From: Streptomyces sp. DT2A-34
GTDB taxonomy: Bacteria > Actinomycetota > Actinomycetes > Streptomycetales > Streptomycetaceae
Direction: 5' to 3'
Assembly (NCBI RefSeq): GCF_030499515.1
Contig: NZ_JASTWJ010000001.1
Span: 7,916,001-7,980,000 of the forward strand
DNA length: 64,000 nucleotides
The translations under genes were made by a program, and so were the position numbers. A model generated the notes under the pieces. The model searched no databases. It worked only from the letters and a program-made list of their open reading frames with translations, and was not told where the DNA came from. Below, piece by piece: positions 34,835 through 48,240 of this stretch. How positions within the stretch are numbered: the first letter of the stretch is position 1; every line of letters begins with the position of its first letter.

Positions 34835-36827
34835 TACGCGGCCCTCCTCTGTACGTCCTTCACCAGTCCGGCGATCGAGTCCGCCCGCAATTCGTCCAGC
34901 GTCACCGCCGTACCGCCCAGCTCACCCGCGAGCTGCCCCGCGAGCCCCAGCCGCACGGGCCCCGACTCGCAGTCCACGACCACGGACGCGATCCCCTCGG
35001 CGGCGAACAGCCGCGCCGCCCGCCCGGCCAGCGCGACCGGCTCCGGCCCCCCGGTGGCCCGCCCGTCGGTCACGACCACGACGAGCGCCCGCCGGGCCGG
35101 ATCCCGCAGCCGCTCCACCCGCAGCACGTCATGCGCCTTCAGCAGCCCGGCCGCGAGCGGCGTCCGCCCACCCGTCGGCAGGGATTCCAGCCGGGCCGCC
35201 GCCGCGTCCACGGACGACGTGGGAGGCAACGCCACATCGGCAGCAGCCCCACGAAACGTCACCAGCCCCACCTTGTCCCGCCGCTGATAGGCGTCCAGCA
35301 GCAGCGACAGCACAGCGCCCTTCACGGCACTCATCCGCTGCCGCGCCGCCATCGACCCCGAGGCGTCCACGACGAACAGCACGAGATTCCCCTCACGCCC
35401 CTCCCGCGTCGCCTGCCGCAGATCGTCCCGCCGCAGCACCAGCCCCGGACCCGACCGCCCCCGCGCCCGCTGATGCGGCGCTGCGGCCTGCACGGTCGCC
35501 GCCAGATGCAGCTTGGTCAGCGCGCCCCGGGGTCGCCGGGCCCCGGTGGTCCGCCCGTGCTCGGTCCGGGCCCGCGAGCGCCGCCCGGCGGCGCCCTCGC
35601 CGATGCCCGGCACGCTCAGCACCTTGGCCCGGAAGGGCTCGGCGGCGCGCACGGCCTGCTGCTCGCCCGAACCGGCCCCCGAAGGCTGCGGCTCCCCGCT
35701 CTCCCCGGCCTCGGGACGCGCGGCGGTGTCTCCACCCTGAGGCCCGCCGTCGTCGGACTGCGGCGGCTGCCCGCCACCCCCGCCCCCGGGCCCGTCCGGA
35801 TCGGGATCCTCGTCCCCCTCCCCGGAGAACTGCTCCAGCGTGTCGTCCAGCTTGTCCTCGTCAAGCCCCGGCGCGTCAAAGGGATTACGCCGCCTGCGGT
35901 GCGGCAGCGCGAGCAGCGCCGCCTGCCGCACATCCTCGGCGAGCACATCCGTCCGCCCGGCCCACGCGGCCAGCGCGGTGGCCGTACGGGCCATCACGAT
36001 GTCGGCCCGCATGCCGTCCACCTCGAAGGCGGCACAGGTCGCCGCGATCTGCCGCAGCGCCCCGTCGCCCAGCCGCACCGACGGCAGCAGCTCCCGCGCC
36101 GCCACGATCCGAGCCCGTACGGCGGCCTCCTCGTCAGCCCACCGCGCGGCGAAGGCGGCCGGGTCGTCGTCGTACGCGAGCCGCCGCCGTACGACCTCCA
36201 CCCGCTGGTCCGGCTCCCGCGAGGCCGCGACCTCGACGGTCAGCCCGAACCGGTCGAGCAACTGCGGCCGCAGCTCGCCCTCTTCGGGGTTCATGGTGCC
36301 GACGAGCAGGAAACGGGCGGCGTGCCGGACGGAGACGCCCTCGCGTTCGACGTACGAGGCGCCCATCGCCGCCGCGTCCAGCAGCAGGTCGACCAGGTGG
36401 TCGTGGAGGAGGTTGACCTCGTCGACGTAGAGGATCCCGCGGTGGGCGTCGGCGAGCAGGCCGGGCTCGAAGGCCTTCACGCCCTCCGCCAGCGCCCGCT
36501 CGATGTCCAGCGCGCCCACCAGCCGGTCCTCGGAGGCGCCGACGGGCAGTTCGACCATGCGGGCGGGGCGCTCGGTGCCCGCCCCGGCCTCGTGCGGCCC
36601 GCCCGGGCACGCGGGGTCGGGAGCGCTCGGGTTGCACGAGAAACGGCATCCGGCGACCACCGGCACCTCGGGCATCAGCGCCGAAAGCGCCCGTACGGCC
36701 GTCGACTTGGCCGTGCCCTTCTCGCCGCGCACCAGCACACCGCCGACCGCCGGTGACACGGCGTTCAGCAGCAGCGCGAGCCGCAGGTCGTCCTGGCCGA
36801 CAACGGCCGTAAAAGGGAAGGGAGTTG

Positions 36828-36831
<4 letters not shown>
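34834..36831 (-). CDS. Magnesium/cobalt-chelatase ATPase subunit, ChlI-ChlD fusion
   Basis: 665 residues from GTG 36831, overlapping the cobN stop (GTGA). Residues 1 to about 330 are an AAA+ ATPase: VVGQDDLRLALLLNAV, Walker A RGEKGTAKSTAVRAL, Walker B GILYVDEVNLLHDHLVDLLL, VGTMNPEEGELRPQLLDRFG. An acidic Gly/Pro-rich linker follows (about 340-410). The C-terminal von Willebrand A domain has the metal-site motif VVDASGSMAARQRM. Paired with CobN, it very likely replaces CobS and CobT as the motor for cobalt insertion. Confidence 0.9.
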
Positions 36832-40480
<3,649 letters not shown>

Positions 40481-40484
<4 letters not shown>

Positions 40485-41991
40485 GCGGGCGCTCCCGGTG
40501 GAATGAAAGGCAGTCCTTGCGGCGCGCCCGACTCGATGAGCCGCCAGAGCGCGTCCGTGTCCGCGTGCTGTTCGATCAGATCGCCGAGCCGGTCGAGCTG
40601 CTCCTCGCGCAGCGCGGCGAACGACGTGTCGGCGGCCGGCACGAAGCGACGGCCCGCGGCGGCCGCCACCTCACGCAGAAAGGCCCGCCGGAAACCGTCC
40701 GACTCCAGCGAGCCGTGCCAGTGCGTGCCCCAGGTCTGACCGATCCGGCAGCCGTCCAGGAAGGGGGTTCCGCCGCTGATCTCGGCGACCCCGTGATGGA
40801 TCTCGTACCCCTCGACGGGCCCGCCGAGGGCTTCCCCCACCGGCCGGGTGAGGGTCTTCTCCCGGGCGAACCGCACCCGTACGGGCAGGACTCCGAGCCC
40901 CTCGACGTGCCCGCGCCGGCTCTCGACCTCGTCCTCGATGTGCTCGCCGAGAACCTGAAAGCCGCCGCAGATGCCGAGGACGGGCCTTTGCTGAGCGGCC
41001 CTTCGGACGAGGGCGTCCGCAAGTCCCCGCTCCCGCAGCCAGTCCAGGGCCTTCACGGTCCCCCGCGTCCCCGGAACGACGACGAGATCGGCGTCCGCCA
41101 GCTCCTCCGGCCGGTCCACGAACCGCACCACGACACCCGGCTCGGCGGCGAGGGCGTCGACGTCGGTGAAGTTGGACATGAGCGGGACGGCACACACGGC
41201 GACGCGGAGCACGTCCTCGCCGACGGGGGCGGAGACCTGGGACTCCCGAACCGCTCCCCGCAGGGAGACCCGCAGCCCGTCCTCCTCGTCGATGCCGAGC
41301 CCGTGCTGAAAGGGCAGGACGCCGTACGTGTGCCGCCCGGTGAGGCCGTGCAGCATGTCGAGCCCCGGTTCGAGCAGCGAGACGTCCCCCGGAACTTGTT
41401 GACGAGGAACCCGGCAACCAACTCCTGGTCCTCGCGCGACAGCAGCGCCACGGTCCCGAAGAACGAGGCGAAGACCCCGCCACGGTCGATGTCACCGACG
41501 ACGAGCACGGGCAGCCGTGCGTTGCGCGCGATCCCCATGTTCACGATGTCCGTCCGCCGCAGATTGATCTCGGCGGGAGAACCGGCCCCCTCACAGATCA
41601 CCGCGTCATACGTGCCCCGCAACTCGGCGAGACAGTCGAGCACGGTCCCGAGGAGTTGCTGCTGCCGCCCGCCGTGATAGCCGCGCGCGCTCAGCTCACC
41701 GACCGGCTTGCCCATGAGCACGACCTGACTGCTCTGCTCGCCACCGGGCTTGAGCAGCACGGGATTCATGAGCGCGGTCGGCTCGACGCGACAGGCCTGC
41801 GCCTGCATGGCCTGCGCCCGCCCGATCTCGGCCCCTTCCCGCGTCACGAACGAGTTGAGGGACATGTTCTGCGCCTTGAACGGCGCGACCTTGACCCCCT
41901 GCCGCACCAGCCACCGGCAGATCCCGGCGGTGACGACGCTCTTGCCGGCGTCGGAGGTGGTGCCGGCGACGAGAAGCCCACCGCCCGTCAT
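40481..41991 (-). pseudogene. cobQ: Cobyric acid synthase, one-base frameshift
   Basis: CobQ adds four amide groups to the corrin ring. The N-terminal ATPase part starts at ATG 41991 ([20 protein letters not shown]) and is normal through [20 protein letters not shown] to [10 protein letters not shown]. The frame then shifts, and [20 protein letters not shown] onward continues in another frame through the amidotransferase (LGICGGFQVLGEHIEDEV) to the stop. The shift is at the run of five C at 41386-41390; a sixth restores the frame. The span is 1,511 bases, one short. Because the rest is well preserved and the operon otherwise looks functional, a base-call error or very recent mutation is most likely. 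Confidence 0.85.
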
Positions 41992-42932
41992 GACATACGC
42001 CCCTTCACGATGTGGCGCGCGGCGACACTGACGCCGAGCGCGAGCCAACCGACGCGCCGGGAGAGCCGTACGGCACGCTCGATGTCGCGCGTGACGACGG
42101 CGCGCCCGGCGGCACCGTTGAGCACGGGCCGGTGCTCGACCCGTCCCCGGTACGACAGGGTCCCGCCCAGCCGCACCCCGAGGGCGCCGGCGAACGACGC
42201 CTCGACCGGCCCGGCGTTGGGACTCGGATGCTTGGCGGCATCGGCGCGCCAGGCCTGCACGGCTCCCCGCGGATCGCCCCCCGCCACAGCCGCGAGCACG
42301 GCGGTCAGCCGCGCCCCGGGCCACCCGGCGACGTCGTCGAGCCGGGCCGAAGCCCACCCGTACCGCCGGTACTTGGGCGACTTGTGCCCGACCATGGCGT
42401 CGAGCGTGTTCACGGCCCGAAACCCGACAAGCCCCGGCACTCCTCCCAAGGCCCCCCACACCAGCGCCCCCACGACCGCGTCGGAGGTGTTCTCGGCGAC
42501 GGACTCGACCACGGCCCGGGCGATCCCGTCCGCGTCCAGCGCCTGCGGATCCCGCCCGCACAGATGCGGCAGCCGCGCCCGAGCCGCCTCGACATCGCCG
42601 GCCTCCAGGGCACGCCCGATGACCTGGGCCTCCCGGGCTAGCGAAGTCCCCCCGACGACGGCCCAGGTGGCGGCGCCGGTCAGCGCGAGGGAGGCGGCGG
42701 GAGAGGTACGTACGGCGCGGGCGGCGACGGCTGCGAGCGCTACGGCGCCACCGGCGCACACGGCGGTGTGCAGGGCGCCCCAGCCCCGGTGGTCCCGCCA
42801 CAACACCCGCTCCACGGCGCCGGCGGCCCGCCCGAACGCGGCGACCGGATGCCCCCGGCGAGGGTCGCCGAGCAGCAGGTCACCGAGAAGTCCGGCGGCG
42901 GCGCCGTACGCGAAGACGCGATCGGCACGCAT
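41988..42932 (-). CDS. cobD: Adenosylcobinamide-phosphate synthase (CbiB type)
   Basis: 314 residues from ATG 42932. Integral membrane enzyme that joins aminopropanol (phosphate) to adenosylcobyric acid. Family motifs: [76 protein letters not shown]. About four to five hydrophobic segments. First gene of the operon after the riboswitch; its stop overlaps the cobQ start (ATGA). Confidence 0.96.
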   Translation of the reverse strand: MRADRVFAYGAAAGLLGDLLLGDPRRGHPVAAFGRAAGAVERVLWRDHRGWGALHTAVCAGGAVALAAVAARAVRTSPAASLALTGAATWAVVGGTSLAREAQVIGRALEAGDVEAARARLPHLCGRDPQALDADGIARAVVESVAENTSDAVVGALVWGALGGVPGLVGFRAVNTLDAMVGHKSPKYRRYGWASARLDDVAGWPGARLTAVLAAVAGGDPRGAVQAWRADAAKHPSPNAGPVEASFAGALGVRLGGTLSYRGRVEHRPVLNGAAGRAVVTRDIERAVRLSRRVGWLALGVSVAARHIVKGRMS

Positions 42933-43034
42933 CGGGGTCAGCCGACCGTGGGGTCAGACGCGGGTCTGATACTGCGTGTCGATCGGCAGGCGAGCATCGC
43001 GTTATGTCCTCACTCAGGGTGTCCACGCCCTGGT

Positions 43035-43235
43035 TCGACGAGACCGGCGGCGAGAGTTCCTGGCTCCCGGGGCTTTCTACCCCGGTGACAGTGGCGGGAC
43101 CGCGCCGGACTTTCACCGGCTTCCTCTTCTGCCGCCGTACATGGCTCCGGAAGTCCACCACGGGGTTGGAAGGGGCGTCAACTTGCCGTTGACCTGCGAC
43201 AGCGGAGTGTGCAGAACCCCACACCGGGGTGGCTT
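43035..43235 (-). promoter_or_regulatory. Cobalamin (B12) riboswitch
   Basis: On the minus strand the core motifs appear in the right order: AAGCCGGTGAAAGTCCGGC (43122-43104), GCGGTCCCGCCACTGT (43103-43088), then GAGCCAGGAACTC (43066-43054), which corresponds to the B12 box and its J6/3 region. It lies about 100 bases before cobD, so it should shut off the whole operon when adenosylcobalamin is plentiful. The gap of 390 bases around it holds no protein gene. Confidence 0.95.
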
Positions 43236-43260
43236 CCCCACCGTTCGAGGGGACAGGAAA

Positions 43261-43304
43261 CCGCCCTGCCCGCCACCGTCGTCGGACGGTGGCGGGCAGG
43301 GCGG
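43261..43304 (-). terminator. Strong terminator after the phosphate-transport genes
   Basis: A 20-bp perfect stem (CCGCCCTGCCCGCCACCGTC, 43261-43280, with its exact complement at 43285-43304) and a four-base loop. On the minus strand it is followed by TTTCC. It ends the pit/small-protein transcript just before the B12 leader and keeps the two units apart. Confidence 0.9.
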
Positions 43305-43322
43305 ATGCAGAGGCGAGGTGCG

Positions 43323-43544
43323 TCAGGCCACGATCAGATAGATGCCGTACCCGACAGCCGCCGCGCACGCCGCGAAGCACGCGTACGCGCCGGTGACCGC
43401 CAGGGCGGCCGAGCCGCCCTGGGCCGAGGCCTTCTCCTGGCGGGACAGGCCCGCGATGCCGAGGGTGAACAGGCCCACCAGGGCCACCGTGACCACGAGG
43501 CTGACGCCGAAGACGGAGCCGAGGGCCGCCCAGTCGATCTTCAT
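43323..43544 (-). CDS. Small membrane protein next to the phosphate transporter
   Basis: 73 residues from ATG 43544, with two hydrophobic helices: LGSVFGVSLVVTVALVGLFT and VTGAYACFAACAAAVGYGIY, joined by a short polar loop. No named domain. It lies 43 bases after the transporter gene on the same strand and before the shared terminator, so it is likely co-transcribed and may assist phosphate uptake. Confidence 0.8.
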   Translation of the reverse strand: MKIDWAALGSVFGVSLVVTVALVGLFTLGIAGLSRQEKASAQGGSAALAVTGAYACFAACAAAVGYGIYLIVA

Positions 43545-43587
43545 GATTCTTCTTCCTGGGTAACTGGGGTGAGTAAGCGGCTGGGTG

Positions 43588-44823
43588 TCAGACCGTGGCC
43601 TGCGAAGGCGTCGGCTCGGAGGACGGGGCCGGGATCGTGGCCGCCAGGTCCTCGGTCGCCGCGCCGGCCGTGGGGGGCGGGGTCACGGCGGCCATCGCCG
43701 TGGTGACGACGCCCGCCGGCTCGTCGGTCTCGTTGACGTTCGTGTGGTCGACGACCTCACGGCGGGAGAGCTTCCAGATGGCGGCGCTGGAGCCGACCAG
43801 GAAGATCGCCACGAGGGCCGTGCCCCAGGCGCCGAAGCCGGTCACGTACTCGGCGAGCGCGCCGACCAGTGCGGCGGCCGGGAGCGTGAGGCCCCAGGCG
43901 ACGAACATGCGGGTGGCCGTCGACCAGCGGACCACGCCGCCCTTGCGGCCGAGGCCCGCGCCCATCACCGCGCCGGAGACGGAGTGCGTGGTGGAGAGGG
44001 AGAAGCCCAGGTGGGACGAGGCCAGGATGACCGTCGCCGCGCTGGTCTGGGCGGCGAAGCCCTGCTGCGGCTGGAGGTCGGTCAGGCCCTTGCCCATGGT
44101 GCGGATGATGCGCCAGCCGCCGAGGTAGGTGCCGAGCGCGATGGCCAGGCCCGCGGAGAGGATGACCCACATGGGCGGGTCGGAGTCGGGGGCGAGGGTG
44201 CCGCCGGCGACCAGGGCGAGGGTGATGATGCCCATCGTCTTCTGCGCGTCGTTCGTGCCGTGGGCCAGCGAGACCAGGCCGGCGGAGGCGATCTGGCCGG
44301 CGCGGTAGCCCTTCTTGGAGGCGTTGCCGTCGGCCTTCTTGCCGAGGGAGTACGTCAGGCGCGTGGCCAGCAGCGCGGCGACGCCCGCGACCAGCGGGGC
44401 GGCGATCGCCGGGATCAGCACCTTGGTGACGAGCACGTCGCCGTGGACCGCGCCGACGCCGGCCGAGGCGATGGTGGCGCCGATCAGGCCGCCCATGAGG
44501 GCGTGCGAGGAGCTGGAGGGCAGTCCGACCAGCCAGGTCAGCAGGTTCCAGAGGATCGCGCCGACCAAGGCGGCGAATATGACCTCGGGACGGATGCCGG
44601 TCTCGTCGACGAGACCTTTGGAGATCGTGTTGGCGACCTCCACGGAGAGGAAGGCGCCGACAAGGTTCAGCACGGCGGACATGGCCACCGCGACCTTGGG
44701 CTTGAGCGCACCGGTTGAGATGGTGGTGGCCATCGCGTTGGCGGTGTCGTGGAAACCGTTCGTGAAATCGAACGCGAGTGCGGTTACCACCACAATCGCG
44801 AGGATCAGCGAGAAGTTTTCCAT
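43588..44823 (-). CDS. pit: Low-affinity inorganic phosphate transporter, Pit family
   Basis: 411 residues from ATG 44823. PiT/PHO-4 carrier with the paired signatures FDFTNGFHDTANAMATTIST and GLVSLAHGTNDAQKTMGIIT, and two repeats of the GLPSSSSHALMGGLIGA/STTHSVSGAVMGAGLG motif. About ten membrane helices; the C-terminal 60 residues are a Pro/Ala/Thr-rich cytoplasmic tail. It moves metal-phosphate with protons. A PHO-box-like repeat lies 37 bases upstream. Confidence 0.95.
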   Translation of the reverse strand: MENFSLILAIVVVTALAFDFTNGFHDTANAMATTISTGALKPKVAVAMSAVLNLVGAFLSVEVANTISKGLVDETGIRPEVIFAALVGAILWNLLTWLVGLPSSSSHALMGGLIGATIASAGVGAVHGDVLVTKVLIPAIAAPLVAGVAALLATRLTYSLGKKADGNASKKGYRAGQIASAGLVSLAHGTNDAQKTMGIITLALVAGGTLAPDSDPPMWVILSAGLAIALGTYLGGWRIIRTMGKGLTDLQPQQGFAAQTSAATVILASSHLGFSLSTTHSVSGAVMGAGLGRKGGVVRWSTATRMFVAWGLTLPAAALVGALAEYVTGFGAWGTALVAIFLVGSSAAIWKLSRREVVDHTNVNETDEPAGVVTTAMAAVTPPPTAGAATEDLAATIPAPSSEPTPSQATV

Positions 44824-44859
44824 TTACCCAGGCAATCGTTCGAGGTCATTGTCCGGACG

Positions 44860-44892
44860 AACGTAGGTAACCTGAGTGAACGGAAGATGAAC
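44860..44892 (-). promoter_or_regulatory. PHO-box-like direct repeats (PhoP site)
   Basis: On the minus strand three 11-base units are in tandem: GTTCATCTTCC (44892-44882), GTTCACTCAGG (44881-44871) and TTACCTACGTT (44870-44860). Two perfect GTTCA cores at 11-base spacing match the streptomycete PHO box. The position just before a phosphate-transporter gene supports the call. Confidence 0.75.
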
Positions 44893-44997
44893 TGAGGCAG
44901 GCCGCACGGTGTCCGGGGGAGGGGTTGCTCTGCCGGATGGGGGAGTTCCCGCTCCGTCGGCCTCCGTCGGTCAGCGCGCGGCCCAGTCGCCGCAGGG

Positions 44998-45747
44998 CTA
45001 GTAGCCCCGGGCGAACTTCCTCATCTGGGTCATGGACCCGTTGAAGAGATTCTGGTCACCCGGCAGGCTGCCGCTGCCGTTGTCGTACTGCCAGACGGTC
45101 CAGAACTGCCATCCGGCCGGCAGTGTCCCCGCGGTCGCGGAGTCGTAGCGGGCTATCCACAGCGCGTGATTCGAGGCGAAGGCGCGGCTGGCGCCGGTAC
45201 AGGTGTTCCACCAGTGCGTGGTGGTGTAGATCACCGGACGGCGACCGGTCAGCCGCTTCACCTCATTGCTGAAGGACTGGATCCAGCTGACCATCTTCGC
45301 CTTGCTCAGCCCGTAGCACTTGTGCTTGCTGTACGGGTTGTACTCGATGTCGAGCGCGGGCGGCAGAGTCCAGCCGTCCGACTTCCAGCCGCCGCCGTTG
45401 CGTACGAAGTGCGCCGCCTGCGCCTGGCCCGACGACTTGTTCGGCAGCGCGAAGTGGTACGCGCCGCGTATCAGGCCCGCGTTGCGGGAGCCGTTGTACT
45501 GCTGGTTGAAGTACGGGTTGCGGTAGGTGTGGGACTCCGTCGCCTTGACGTAGACGAACTTGGCGCCCTTCGCCTTCGAGCTCTGCCAGTTGACGTTCTT
45601 CTGGTGGGACGAGACGTCATGACCCTTGGGCTTGCCGGCCGCCGCGGCCGGAATCTCGACGAGTGCGGTCCCCCCAAGGGTGAGCGCTGCCACGGATGCC
45701 GCTATGAGGCGGGAGCGGTGGCGGGACGGTTTGCGATCACGGGCCAT
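44998..45747 (-). CDS. Secreted GH25 lysozyme (N-acetylmuramidase)
   Basis: 249 residues from ATG 45747 with GGGGGGAAAT upstream; longer in-frame readings add unrelated residues. The signal peptide runs to about residue 37 (LIAASVAALTLGGTALVEIP, cleaved near AAAAG). The GH25 barrel follows: HDVSSHQKNVNWQSSKAKG with the first catalytic Asp, and the DxE pair in LPPALDIEYNPY, then IYTTTHWWNTCTG and WQFWTVWQYDNGSGSLPG. It should cut the glycan strands of peptidoglycan outside the cell. No binding domain is attached. Confidence 0.93.
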   Translation of the reverse strand: MARDRKPSRHRSRLIAASVAALTLGGTALVEIPAAAAGKPKGHDVSSHQKNVNWQSSKAKGAKFVYVKATESHTYRNPYFNQQYNGSRNAGLIRGAYHFALPNKSSGQAQAAHFVRNGGGWKSDGWTLPPALDIEYNPYSKHKCYGLSKAKMVSWIQSFSNEVKRLTGRRPVIYTTTHWWNTCTGASRAFASNHALWIARYDSATAGTLPAGWQFWTVWQYDNGSGSLPGDQNLFNGSMTQMRKFARGY

Positions 45748-45964
45748 ATTTCCCCCCGGAATGGCGACGTGCACGACAAATCCCCCAGAGATTACTGGAA
45801 GGTCATGGAATGCCGATCGATCCCCGGCCAAGCGTGGGAAGAGGGTGATGTATCCGCATATGTGTACTTCCGGACGTCCGTCTTCCGCCCTAAAGTGCCC
45901 CGGCTCCGTCGCGACTTGAGACCGCGTCGCGATCCCGGCCGGCCCCGGCTGGCAGGATCGCCGT

Positions 45965-46696
45965 ATGGCTGAGGAGCGGCGGGACCAGCGGGGCGCGCGG
46001 GATGCGCGGGAGGGTGCACAGGAAGTGGGGGAGCCGTGGGGCAGGCGTGTGCGCCCCGAGGAGGCGGATGCCTGGGAGTCCCTCGTGGCGACGGCCCGCC
46101 GGACCGTGTCCGAGGGGCTGGTCGTCGGCACCTCCGGCAATGTCTCGGTGCGCGTCGGTGACACGGTGCTGGTCACGCCGTCCGGAGTGCCGTACGACCG
46201 GCTGGCGCCGCAGGACGTGACAGGGGTCGACCTGGACGGCAGGCAGGTGCTGGGCGCGCTGGTGCCGACGAGCGAGCTGCCCATGCACCTCGCCGTCTAC
46301 CGCGCCACGGACGCCGGCGCCGTCGTCCACACCCACGCGGTCCACGCGACGGCCGTCTCGACCCTGGTCCCGGAGCTCCCGCTGATCCACTACATGGCGG
46401 GCGCCCTCGGCGGCCCCGTCCGGGTTGCCCCGTATGCGACGTACGGCACCCAGGAGTTGGCCGAGAACATGCTCCAGGCCCTCACCGACCGCACCGCCTG
46501 CCTCCTCCAGAACCACGGCACGATCACCTACGGCACGAGCCTGGACCAGGCCTACGACCGCACAGCCCAACTCGAGTGGATGTCCCGCCTGTGGCTCACG
46601 GCGTCGTCGGTACCGGGGCTCACGCCGACGCTGCTGTCGGAGGGGCAGGTGGCGGAGGCGGGGGAGCGACTTCGGGGGTATGGGCAGCGGGGGTGA
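45965..46696 (+). CDS. Class II aldolase (fuculose-phosphate aldolase type)
   Basis: 243 residues from ATG 45965. Zinc-dependent aldolase/adducin fold: GLVVGTSGNVSVRVGDTVLV, catalytic Glu in PTSELPMHLAVY, zinc ligands in AVVHTHAVHATAVS and LLQNHGTITYG. It may cleave fuculose-1-phosphate or a similar ketose phosphate into dihydroxyacetone phosphate and an aldehyde; the substrate is uncertain. The first 30 residues are polar and unaligned, so a start further in is possible. Confidence 0.88.
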   Translation: MAEERRDQRGARDAREGAQEVGEPWGRRVRPEEADAWESLVATARRTVSEGLVVGTSGNVSVRVGDTVLVTPSGVPYDRLAPQDVTGVDLDGRQVLGALVPTSELPMHLAVYRATDAGAVVHTHAVHATAVSTLVPELPLIHYMAGALGGPVRVAPYATYGTQELAENMLQALTDRTACLLQNHGTITYGTSLDQAYDRTAQLEWMSRLWLTASSVPGLTPTLLSEGQVAEAGERLRGYGQRG

Positions 46697-46734
46697 CGGG
46701 TGCTGCCACTTTTCGGCGCCGGCCCGCATCTCCC

Positions 46735-46830
46735 AGCCTGTCCGGCGTTTGAGGACGAGGCCCTTTCGGGGCCGAAGCGGGGGTCTGGGGGCGGCAGCCC
46801 CCAGGGATGGGACGGGTAGGGGCGGCGGGG
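46735..46830 (+). repeat. GC-rich repeat, family A (copy 3)
   Basis: Reads TGTCCGGCGTTTGAGGACG, then GGCCCTTTCGGGGCCGAAGC, then GGGGGTCTGGGGGCGGCAGC and its hairpin partner, and ends GGGACGGGTAGGGGCGGCGG. The word order is that of the copies at 12555-12775 and 33305-33445. It fills most of the gap between the aldolase and hydrolase genes. Confidence 0.75.
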
Positions 46831-46904
46831 CGAAGAAAACGGGACCTCACTCCAACCCGCCCTCCCACTGGCCGCTCTCCCCGTCCGCCCGGACACTGGA
46901 ACAC

Positions 46905-48032
46905 GTGCGCACTGTCAAAGCGACGGCCGCCGCCGTCACCGTGGCCCTGGGCGCCGGCGCCGCCACCGTGGCGGCCGGCCGATTCGCCAGCGGAGCCGCG
47001 CTGACCGCGCCCGCGGGCCGCCCCCTGCCCACCGAACCCAAACTCACCGTGCACGCCACGGCCGCCGGCCAGATCGCGCTCACCCGCGACCTGGCCTCCC
47101 TGCGACCCGGCACCTACGGCCTCTCCGGCGACGGCTCACACGCGGTCGTCGGCCCCGTCCTCGCCACGGCGAACCACTCCGCCGACACCGTCGTACGCCG
47201 CCTGGAACGCGTCACGCACGGCACCCTCCAACCCGGCGACAGCGTCTGGCTCACCCCCAACGTCCACGTCGGCAACCCGAGCGCCGCCCTCGGCCTCGAC
47301 CACGCCGACGTCGACATCCCCGGCGAACTCGGCGCCCTGCCCGCATGGTTCGTCCCCGGCGCCCGCGACACCTGGATCATCGCCGTGCACGGCCTCGGCA
47401 CCACCCGCGAACAGGCCATGAACGTCATGGAGTTCCTCAACGGCCGCCACTTCCCGGTTCTCGCCCTCGCCTACCGCGGCGACCTCGGCGCACCCCGCCC
47501 GCCGGACGGCCTGAACCACCTCGGCGAGACCGAGTGGCGCGACCTGGACGCGGCCATGCGCTACGCCGTGCGGTACGGCGCCAAGCAGCTCGTCCTGCTC
47601 GGCTGGTCCACCGGCGCGACGATGGCGCTGCGCGCCGCCGCGCACTCCGGGCTGCGTGACCATGTCTCGGGCCTCGTCCTGGACTCCCCGGTGCTCAGCT
47701 GGGAAGCCACCCTGCGCGCCCTCGCCACGGCCCGCCACACGCCCAGCGCGCTGCTGCCGCTCGCGGTCCGCGCGGCACAGGGCCGCACCGGCCTGAGCGC
47801 CGACCGCGGCAACGACACCGGCGCCCCCGACCGCCTCACGGTTCCGACGCTGATCTTCCACGGACCCGACGACAGGGTGGCCCCCTGGGCCCTCTCCCGC
47901 CGGCTGGCCGACGCCCACCCCAACCTGGTGGCCCTCAACACGGTCAAGAACGCTCCCCACGCCGCCATGTGGAACGCCGACCCCGAGTCCTACGAGGAGT
48001 CCCTGCGCCGCTTCATCACACCGCTCATGTGA
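46905..48032 (+). CDS. Alpha/beta hydrolase with N-terminal membrane anchor
   Basis: 375 residues from GTG 46905. An N-terminal hydrophobic segment (AAAVTVALGAGAATVAAG) suggests export or anchoring. The hydrolase core has the nucleophile elbow LLGWSTGATMAL (Ser), the acid in LIFHGPDDRVAPW (Asp) and the His in NAPHAAMWN. The oxyanion-side motif is VHGLGTTREQAM. Ester- or peptide-bond hydrolysis is likely; the substrate is unknown. Confidence 0.88.
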   Translation: MRTVKATAAAVTVALGAGAATVAAGRFASGAALTAPAGRPLPTEPKLTVHATAAGQIALTRDLASLRPGTYGLSGDGSHAVVGPVLATANHSADTVVRRLERVTHGTLQPGDSVWLTPNVHVGNPSAALGLDHADVDIPGELGALPAWFVPGARDTWIIAVHGLGTTREQAMNVMEFLNGRHFPVLALAYRGDLGAPRPPDGLNHLGETEWRDLDAAMRYAVRYGAKQLVLLGWSTGATMALRAAAHSGLRDHVSGLVLDSPVLSWEATLRALATARHTPSALLPLAVRAAQGRTGLSADRGNDTGAPDRLTVPTLIFHGPDDRVAPWALSRRLADAHPNLVALNTVKNAPHAAMWNADPESYEESLRRFITPLM

Positions 48033-48240
48033 CGCAGCCGAAGCGACACCCCTCCGCACCTGCTCCGACCTTGTCCCGCACCCGCCTCCCCACACCGGTC
48101 CCACGGATTCCGTTTAACCCCGTACCACTGGCCTGTTATGAGTCCCTCGCCGCCCGCCGGGCCCCGTGCGTTGGCCATCCCCGTCGCCCCTCGTGACATT
48201 CCGTTTGGGTTTTCGGACCGTCAACCGGAAGACTGCACCC

